Assembly: GCA_913061385.1 (NCBI GenBank)
Contig: CAJXTM010000277.1
Location: 1-6,008, forward strand
DNA length: 6,008 bases
Source of the DNA: an uncultured Rhodopirellula sp.
Lineage (GTDB): Bacteria; Planctomycetota; Planctomycetia; Pirellulales; Pirellulaceae
Direction: 5' to 3'
The number at the start of each line of letters is the position of its first letter. The stretch's first letter is position 1. The position numbers and the translations under genes are program-made. Of the stretch, positions 1 through 4,884 are shown one piece after another. The notes under the pieces are model-generated. The model did no database searches and had not been told where the DNA came from. It saw only the letters and a list, made by a program, of their open reading frames with translations.

Positions 1-46
1 AGATCAGCCTCGGTCTCGTGGGCTCGGAGATGTGTATAAGAGACAG
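1..46. other. Residual Illumina Nextera adapter (sequencing artefact)
   Basis: These bases are library-construction sequence, not genome. Positions 1-4 (AGAT) match the end of the P7 oligo. Positions 5-12 (CAGCCTCG) sit exactly where the 8-base i7 index belongs, and they match from memory the Nextera index N710 as written in the adapter. Positions 13-46 match the 34-base Nextera read-2 transposase adapter, ending in the 19-base Tn5 mosaic end AGATGTGTATAAGAGACAG at 28-46. The insert starts at 47 and reads straight into hemB. This marks a true contig end with untrimmed adapter, not a transposon in the organism. The identity of the mosaic end and flanking adapter is close to certain; the index name is slightly less so. 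Confidence 0.97.
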
Positions 47-860
47 GTTTTACACGTTGCACAATGTCGAGATAAGGCATTCCTGGTTTCACCATCACGC
101 TGTCGGCACCTTCTTGTAAATCTAGCGCGACTTCATGTAGGGCCTCATCTGTTTGGGAGGGTGCTTGCTGGTATGTCTTTTTGCTTGCACCTCCAAGATT
201 GCTGGATGAACCAACAGCATCACGGAACGGGCCGTAAAACGAACTTGCGTATTTGGCCGCGTAAGACATGATTTGGACGTGGGAAAAATGCTGTTCATCC
301 AATGCTGTACGAATCGCACCGATTCGACCATCCATCATGTCGCTTGGAGCAATGATGTCACATCCAGCCTCTGCTTGGACCAGCGATTGCTGACAAAGGA
401 CGGCTAGTGTCTCGTCATTAGCGACATCGCCGCTACGAACAAGACCGTCCTGACCATGGCTGCTATACGGATCCAACGCCACATCGCAAATGATTCCGAT
501 GCTGTCTCCTACTTCTTGCTTGACTCGCCTAACTGTTCGGCAAACAAGATTATCGGGGTTGATGGCTTCGGCAGCATCTTCGGTTTTAAGTGATGCATCG
601 GTGGCCGGAAAGATTGCAAGTGCAGGCAGTCCGAGCTCGCATGCTCGTGTTGCTGCACGGCAAATTTCGTCCTCGCCAAGTCGATCAACACCGGGCAAAC
701 TGTTAATTGCCTGCCGCCCTTTGCCGTCGAAGACGAACAACGGCCAGATCAGATCATTCGTGCTGAGAGTGGTTTCAGTGACAAGTCGCCGCGACCAGTC
801 ATGCCGACGTACTCGACGCATCCGAGTGGCGGGAAATGCTCCGCGTAAAAAATCTGACAT
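47..860 (-). CDS. hemB: Porphobilinogen synthase (delta-aminolevulinic acid dehydratase), C-terminally truncated by contig end
   Basis: HemB condenses two 5-aminolevulinate molecules into porphobilinogen, the first common step of heme and other tetrapyrrole synthesis, in the cytoplasm. Translation from ATG at 858-860 gives 271 residues before the adapter junction. The family is usually about 325-335 residues, so roughly the last 55-60 are missing. Visible landmarks are FPATRMRRVRR near residues 9-19, the metal-site loop DVALDPYSSHGQDG at 126-139, APSDMMDGRIGAIR at 171-184, MSYAAKYASSFYGPFRDA at 198-215 with Schiff-base Lys203, and MVKPGMPYLDIV at 256-267 with the second active-site Lys258. 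In the metal loop the three zinc-ligand cysteines of zinc-type enzymes are Ala128, Asp130 and Asp138, as in Mg-type (Pseudomonas-like) enzymes. The start is supported by an AAGGAG motif six bases upstream and by the family-typical N-terminus. The gene is transcribed divergently from the ThuA-DUF1080 gene. Confidence 0.97.
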
Positions 861-1093
861 TCTTTGCTCCTTTAAGACACTTCATGTTAAAAGGCGAACG
901 GAGTTTTTAGAACCGCTGGATCTGAGAATTGCTGAATCAACGTTCTCCATCAATCTTGGCTAATCATGATGGTGGAGTGACGTCGCAGGTCAGCAGAACT
1001 CACTGGAAATGCTAGAATTACGGCTTAACACGAGTCACAGTCGCTATTTCGGACTCGGCTAGCCATCCATCAAAACATTTCTTCAATCAAAAT
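861..1093. other. Divergent intergenic region between hemB and the ThuA-DUF1080 gene
   Basis: This 233-base gap must hold the promoters for both outward-facing genes. I cannot assign either confidently. A TAGAAT at 1013-1018 on the plus strand resembles a -10 box, but no good -35 lies 16-18 bases upstream. Inverted copies CGAGTC (1031-1036) and GACTCG (1052-1057) flank a 15-base spacer, and the second overlaps the 8-base palindrome GGCTAGCC at 1057-1064. These are weak signals that chance can explain. An open frame crossing the left part on the plus strand (490-963) is antisense to hemB and is not a gene. Confidence 0.5.
867..872 (-). promoter_or_regulatory. Shine-Dalgarno site of hemB
   Basis: On the minus strand this reads AAGGAG, with six bases to the ATG at 858-860. 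It is the clearest ribosome-binding site in the window and fixes the hemB start. The other complete genes lack a comparable motif at usable spacing. Confidence 0.75.
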
Positions 1094-2614
1094 ATGACAA
1101 AGTTTGCATCCGTTCGACTCGTGCTTTTTTTGATCCTGGCCGTTTTTCCACCGCTGGTATCCCGGTCGTGGGCTCAGCAAGGCGAGAAAATGTCTGTGTT
1201 ATTGATTGATGGGCAGAATAATCATAATTGGAAAGCGACGACTCCGCTGATTAAACAGACGCTTGAGGGAACTGGTCGGTTTGATGTTGATGTTGCCACA
1301 TCGCCCGGAACCGGAGAAAGCATGGATTCATTCTCTCCTGATTTTTCGAAATATGATGTCGTTGTTTCAAATTACAACGGCAAACCATGGAGCGAAGCAA
1401 CTCAAAAAGCATTCGAACAATTCGTTGCCGGTGGTGGGGGCTTTGTCAGTGTTCATGCGGCAGACAATTCTTTTCCCAAATGGTCAGCCTACAACCGGAT
1501 GATCGGGGTTGGTGGATGGGGGGGCCGATCAGAGAAGGATGGACCTTACGTTCGCTGGAAAGAAGATCGTAAACAGTTCACACGCGATCTCACTCCTGGT
1601 AGGGGTGGTACTCACGGGAAACGTGTCCCTTTTCTTGTGGTAGTGCGTGATGTGGAACACCCCATTACGGCAGGATTGCCGGCCGCCTTCATGCAGACCG
1701 CAGATGAACTATATGGGAAATTGCGGGGGCCAGCTGAAAATATGCACGTGCTGGCGACTGGCTTTAGTGCGCCAGCAACTGGTGGAACCGGCGAGCACGA
1801 GCCACTTTTGATGACTGTGCAATTTGGTGATGGACGAGTTTTTCACACCACTTTGGGGCATGATGATGCCGCGATGAAAGGCATAGCGTTTCAGGTTACT
1901 TTGCAACGGGGAACTGAATGGGCTGCCACAGGAACAGTGAAGCAGCCAGCTGTGGAAGGACAACTGTTGACAAATGAGACGCCCGCAATGCGAGATCCGG
2001 CGGATGTTAAGCCTGACGAATTTGCCGCAATGCCCGATATCATGTCCAAAGGTTGGGTGACACTTTTTAATGGAAAAGATCTAGGTGGCTGGTCCCAGAA
2101 AAACGGGACGGCAACCTATCGAGTCGAGAGTGGGATGATCGTCGGAAAGACAGCGCAAGGAAGCCCTAACTCGTTTATGTGCACGACTCGGGATTATGGA
2201 AACTTTGAATTGACATTTGAGGTCAATGATGATTCCGGGCTAAATAGTGGGGTGCAAATCCGTTCGCTCAGCAAGGCGGACTTTAATAATGGACGCGTGC
2301 ATGGTCCACAGATAGAGATCGAAAGCGCGCCAGGAGAAAGTGGTTACATCTATAGTGAAGGAACAGGACGAGGTTGGATTACAAAACAGCAGCCAGTCAA
2401 GGATGCTTACCAAAACGGAAAATGGAATCGGTTTGTTGTCCGAGCGAATGGTGACCGAATACAAACGTGGGTAAACGGGAAAGCAATCGCGGATATTCTG
2501 GATGTCGAATCGAGCAAAAAAGGATTCATCGGATTACAGGTCCATGGCATTAAGCGTGATACTGGTCCGTTTGAAGTTCGGTGGCGTGATATTCGAGTGC
2601 GTGACTTGAACTGA
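1094..2614 (+). CDS. Exported ThuA-like / DUF1080 (3-keto-disaccharide hydrolase) fusion protein
   Basis: This 506-residue protein has an N-terminal signal peptide: basic Lys3/Arg8, hydrophobic 9-22, and likely cleavage after SWA at 25-27. A ThuA-like domain follows at about 33-275. It begins MSVLLIDGQNNHNW and carries GGGGFVSVHAADNSF around 113-127, HPITAGLP at 189-196, DELYGKL at 204-210 and GDGRVFHTTLGHDD at 245-258, with candidate functional histidines H44, H121, H189, H251 and H256. A DUF1080 domain (PF06439, concanavalin-like fold) fills about 318-506: GWVTLFNGKDLGGW, GNFELTFEV, SGVQIRS, GPQIEIE, WNRFVVRANGDRIQTWVNG and the closing EVRWRDIRVRDL. ThuA family members are tied to trehalose and related disaccharide use through 3-keto intermediates, and DUF1080 proteins are annotated as 3-keto-disaccharide hydrolases. 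A periplasmic or outer role in 3-keto-sugar breakdown is therefore the best inference; the substrate is unknown. The start is chosen because it gives a complete signal peptide, although no Shine-Dalgarno is visible. The gene stands alone, with hemB divergent upstream. Confidence 0.93.
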   Translation: MTKFASVRLVLFLILAVFPPLVSRSWAQQGEKMSVLLIDGQNNHNWKATTPLIKQTLEGTGRFDVDVATSPGTGESMDSFSPDFSKYDVVVSNYNGKPWSEATQKAFEQFVAGGGGFVSVHAADNSFPKWSAYNRMIGVGGWGGRSEKDGPYVRWKEDRKQFTRDLTPGRGGTHGKRVPFLVVVRDVEHPITAGLPAAFMQTADELYGKLRGPAENMHVLATGFSAPATGGTGEHEPLLMTVQFGDGRVFHTTLGHDDAAMKGIAFQVTLQRGTEWAATGTVKQPAVEGQLLTNETPAMRDPADVKPDEFAAMPDIMSKGWVTLFNGKDLGGWSQKNGTATYRVESGMIVGKTAQGSPNSFMCTTRDYGNFELTFEVNDDSGLNSGVQIRSLSKADFNNGRVHGPQIEIESAPGESGYIYSEGTGRGWITKQQPVKDAYQNGKWNRFVVRANGDRIQTWVNGKAIADILDVESSKKGFIGLQVHGIKRDTGPFEVRWRDIRVRDLN

Positions 2615-2622
2615 TGACTCAA

Positions 2623-2639
2623 GAGGAACCTGTTTCCTC
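2623..2639 (+). terminator. Weak hairpin just after the ThuA-DUF1080 stop codon
   Basis: GAGGAA (2623-2628) and TTCCTC (2634-2639) form a 6-bp stem with a 5-base loop, starting nine bases after the TGA at 2612-2614. There is no T-run after it, so intrinsic termination is doubtful. It could also be an mRNA-stabilising 3' hairpin or chance. Confidence 0.22.
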
Positions 2640-2776
2640 CATTGCCATTCAGCAGTCGACCAGTCGTGCTGGATGATTAACGCTGTTGCAACAGGGGCTT
2701 TGTTTGCTTACGCCATGCGTTTCCGTCTGATGCGTGCGTCGCAGCGATCGTTTTTGGGGGAGCATCATGGATAGTT

Positions 2777-2795
2777 ATCAGCTCATGCTGATTTT
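2777..2795 (+). terminator. Possible intrinsic terminator downstream of the ThuA-DUF1080 gene
   Basis: ATCAGC (2777-2782) and GCTGAT (2787-2792) pair perfectly around a TCAT loop and are followed by TTT (2793-2795). The stem is short, only half GC, and the T-run is short, so this is a weak candidate about 160 bases after the stop codon. Confidence 0.25.
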
Positions 2796-3002
2796 CACGC
2801 TGAACTGTTTGCGCAAACGGTAACGAATGTTTGGTTGGAACCAGTTCTGCTTTTCGTCGCAGTGGTTACTTTGATTCGGACTTTCGATACGACATTCATG
2901 CATCGGACGGTGTAATGCGTGTGCCTGAGCCGTTGAGATAGTCGACTCCTTAAAGGTAGGGTCCGCGGCATGGATGCAGTGGAGTGACCCAAAATCAGTG
3001 CG

Positions 3003-4115
3003 ATGACTCTCACGTATGAGTGCTGGAGCATGAATGGATCTCGAGAAGCCATTATTGCGGTGGTTTTAGCCTGCGGTACCCAAGCAGTCGCCTTTGAACC
3101 ACCGACATCAACCGATTTCGGCGTTATGCTAAAGAGTGGTTGGGGACTATCTGGTGAATTTGTTGAGTCGGCCAGCGGGAGAGATCTGGTTTCTCCTTCG
3201 CCGTATGCGAATTCAGCTCCACCCGTGATGCAGGGACCTGTTGAGCCGCTGAGGGCAATGAACGCCGCTGCAAACAGAGACACGACTGCGGCCACGAATA
3301 CAGAGGGTGATTTCGCCAAGGGCAAATTCGGTTTTGACACAAAATTTAAACTTGAAGAGTCTGGTGTCGGTCAGCTAGCAGCAGACCCGGAACCTAGGGT
3401 AGATGCGGAATTTCAAAAGGCTGATCGTGATAACGAACAGCTAGATTTTGAATCCTTGCAAATCGATCGTGCCCCCTCTGTACCTCGATTGCGGCCACGG
3501 CGATCATTCGGCGAAAATATTCGTGAGAATTTTGACGAGGGCAGCAAAGCCAAAGTGATCGTTGCAGAGCCAATCAACGGATTCGGCTTGCCATTTCGGA
3601 CATTTGCGGATTTCTCGCAGGTTGGGGGTCAAGGTGAGAATGTGGGACCAGCTGACGTCTATGATTTGGTTGACGTAGATGCAGCAGAATCCAGAAGTGC
3701 GGTGGTGGCTGGCTGGAAATCTTTGCCAAAAGCGTTGGAGGGACCTGCTAGGAAAGCAGGCTTTGGGGATGCTGAGCGTTTTCCTGAGTTGGAAGCGGTT
3801 GCATCGTTGTTCAAAGCATTGCAGGTCACAGAAGCCGACGATGGTGATCCGGAAAACGTCGAGATGCTGCAATTGCCGACTCATGCTATGACGCAAGCTT
3901 ACGAAATCGACTGGCTGGATTTTGGGCCACAGCAGCCTCTGCCTGCCGATTCATTTGAGTCCAAAGCGTCCATGACCGACTCATGGGGATTGATCGAAAG
4001 TACACGGTATGCACCTGTTGACCCACTTGCTAGTGTTGCTGAGTTGTGGCAATTGACGCAGCGGAGCCTACGGCAGGCAAGGCAGTCGCTGGAGAGTGGT
4101 AGCGCGGTTGAGTAA
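3003..4115 (+). CDS. Secreted or lipid-anchored hypothetical protein; probable N-terminal part of an interrupted TPR-like gene
   Basis: I do not recognise a named domain in this 370-residue frame. The more likely start is the second ATG at 3030, which places the hydrophobic run AIIAVVLAC at residues 7-15, followed by a possible signal-peptidase I site after AVA. The only cysteine downstream of that start, Cys15 in VLAC, could instead make it a lipoprotein, though the box is imperfect. The middle, about 60-230, looks disordered: many Asp, Glu, Ala and Pro residues and a basic patch PRLRPRR. From about residue 335 the sequence becomes helical and amphipathic (SVAELWQLTQRSLRQARQSL) and is cut by TAA at 4113-4115. 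The next frame begins at the following base in the same reading frame with more helical sequence, so this is probably one gene with a premature stop. A coupled two-gene arrangement is the alternative. The function is unknown. The reverse-strand open frame at 2795-3340 is judged a shadow. Confidence 0.7.
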   Translation: MTLTYECWSMNGSREAIIAVVLACGTQAVAFEPPTSTDFGVMLKSGWGLSGEFVESASGRDLVSPSPYANSAPPVMQGPVEPLRAMNAAANRDTTAATNTEGDFAKGKFGFDTKFKLEESGVGQLAADPEPRVDAEFQKADRDNEQLDFESLQIDRAPSVPRLRPRRSFGENIRENFDEGSKAKVIVAEPINGFGLPFRTFADFSQVGGQGENVGPADVYDLVDVDAAESRSAVVAGWKSLPKALEGPARKAGFGDAERFPELEAVASLFKALQVTEADDGDPENVEMLQLPTHAMTQAYEIDWLDFGPQQPLPADSFESKASMTDSWGLIESTRYAPVDPLASVAELWQLTQRSLRQARQSLESGSAVE

Positions 4116-4679
4116 ATGGCTTTCGCCTTGGAAGCATTCCGCTTGTGCGCGGCGAACATTGATGCGGCCGAGCAGACGCATGCCGGTATGTCCTCGTTCG
4201 AGGCTGCCATGGATGTAGTACGCGAGTCGAACGATTTCTGTTTGTCGGTGGAGGGCATGCGTAATCCGCAGATACAGTGCGTGATTTCCAAACATAAGAC
4301 AGTTGTGCTGAAGGCGCGCGATTGTCAAGAATTGTCTGCGCGTGAAGCAGCGTTTCAGTACATTACTTTTGCCCGGTGCGAACTAGTCAAATCTGCGAAC
4401 GGCATTCCTGAGGCAGGCGAAGCCTTGATGTTGCTCGGTGCCGCGGAGTCAGGAATTGTTGGTGGGGATCTGTTCCACGGAGATGCGATCACTGCCATGC
4501 TACAGGCGGCAGTAATCGATATTACCCCTGAAGATTACAAACCACATTCAGCTTTAGGGATCACCTTGTCTAGGCAGAGTTTGAGCGAACAAGCACGCTT
4601 GTCGATCCAACGTAGCTTAGAACTCAAGCCGACCCAGTTGGGGTATCAGGGCTTGATTGAGCTTGCAATGCAATCATGA
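4116..4679 (+). CDS. TPR-like helical protein; probable middle part of the interrupted gene
   Basis: These 187 residues are in the same frame as the preceding piece, separated only by the TAA at 4113-4115. The sequence is almost entirely helical. It resembles, from memory, the C-terminal half of a TPR-containing protein found in Pirellulales: a helical block around 2-45 (ALEAFRLCAANID, VVRESNDFC), a SKHKTVVLK segment at 58-66, then helices at 75-95 and 98-111. A TPR-like unit covers about 126-172: AMLQAAVIDITPED, then SALGITLSRQSLSEQARLSI and ending SLELKPT. A further helix starts at 177 (YQGLIELA) and is cut off by TGA at 4677-4679. No signal peptide or good ribosome-binding site precedes its ATG, so independent translation would need coupling to the upstream stop. 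TPRs mediate protein contacts; no enzymatic function is implied. A TPR-like fold is fairly likely, but autonomy as a gene is doubtful. Confidence 0.6.
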   Translation: MAFALEAFRLCAANIDAAEQTHAGMSSFEAAMDVVRESNDFCLSVEGMRNPQIQCVISKHKTVVLKARDCQELSAREAAFQYITFARCELVKSANGIPEAGEALMLLGAAESGIVGGDLFHGDAITAMLQAAVIDITPEDYKPHSALGITLSRQSLSEQARLSIQRSLELKPTQLGYQGLIELAMQS

Positions 4680-4884
4680 GGATGAAGCCATTGCAGAAGA
4701 GTTGCAAGCTAAATGGCTGCAGGTTTCACCGAGTGCTGAGGTAGTCGCTTTGGACCTGGGAAACGGTTCCACAGAATTCAATGTGCCCGGCGTCAAAGTT
4801 CTACGTCTTGCGAATGAAATGGATTCTGATTCGCATTCAAAAAAACACATGGGGCGGCGGGCACTTTTTCCGTTTGTCAGATAG
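4669..4884 (+). pseudogene. Frameshifted C-terminal tail of the TPR-like gene
   Basis: If one base is skipped near 4668, the previous piece continues as IELA-CNHEDEAIAEELQAK and stays open for 71 residues to TAG at 4882-4884. The join restores a natural second helix of a TPR-like hairpin, with LA followed four residues later by DE, as is common at such repeat turns. The tail begins helical (EAIAEELQAKWLQ) and then becomes an irregular polar C-terminus. The two frames overlap only in 4657-4679, because the second frame is closed by TGA at 4654-4656, so the shift must lie there. No independent start with a ribosome-binding site is visible; the only in-frame start candidate is TTG at 4657. A 7-A run at 4839-4845 is another spot where a base-count error could alter the real C-terminus. 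Confidence 0.55.

Larger units (their letters stand above)
2615..3002. other. Intergenic stretch without a convincing gene
   Basis: This region of about 390 bases lies between the ThuA-DUF1080 stop and the next plus-strand gene. I see no tRNA, no rRNA and no recognisable protein in any frame. A tiny frame at 2767-2823 (18 codons, starting MDSYQLML) has a GGGAG motif shortly upstream, but nothing else supports it. The region also holds two weak hairpins and an imperfect 18-base palindrome at 2804-2821 with core GTTTGCGCAAAC. The promoter of the downstream gene should lie here, but no good -35/-10 pair stands out. The plus frame of the next gene is closed by TGA at 2985-2987, so that gene cannot extend further upstream in frame. 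Confidence 0.5.

Noticed and set aside
28..46. Tn5/IS50-type mosaic end as evidence of a natural transposon
   Set aside because: It is flanked by adapter, index and P7 sequence with no transposase gene, so it comes from the tagmentation library kit.
32..271. Plus-strand open frame beginning MYKRQ at the left edge
   Set aside because: It starts inside the Nextera adapter and runs antisense to hemB. MYKRQ is the translation of the Tn5 mosaic end, a known artefact at contig ends.
490..963. 157-codon plus-strand open frame
   Set aside because: Its first four-fifths lie antisense to the highly conserved hemB frame. The Arg/Ser-rich composition is typical of a shadow frame and no family is recognisable.
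861..1093. Sigma70-type promoters for hemB and the ThuA-DUF1080 gene
   Set aside because: Only isolated partial boxes such as TAGAAT at 1013-1018 are visible, with no partner at proper spacing, so no promoter is called.
2767..2823. 18-codon mini-ORF preceded by a purine-rich GGGAG
   Set aside because: It is too short to judge, has no recognisable motif, and contains the possible terminator hairpin and part of the palindrome. Noted inside the intergenic entry but not called as a gene.
2795..3340. 181-codon minus-strand frame with a signal-peptide-like N-terminus (hydrophobic, Ala-rich)
   Set aside because: It is antisense to the plus-strand frame 3003-4115. Its C-terminal half is Arg/Ser/Thr-rich without recognisable features, while the plus frame stays open far longer and continues into TPR-like sequence.
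3899..4328. Overlapping minus-strand frames of 130 and 86 codons, Cys/Arg-rich
   Set aside because: Both are antisense to the TPR-like coding region, have no ribosome-binding site or recognisable domain, and overlap each other in different frames.
4657..4679. Programmed +1 ribosomal frameshift
   Set aside because: There is no CTT-TGA or other known slippery arrangement, no upstream Shine-Dalgarno-like stimulator at the right spacing, and re-pairing of the Ser TCA tRNA on CAT is poor. A simple indel fits better.
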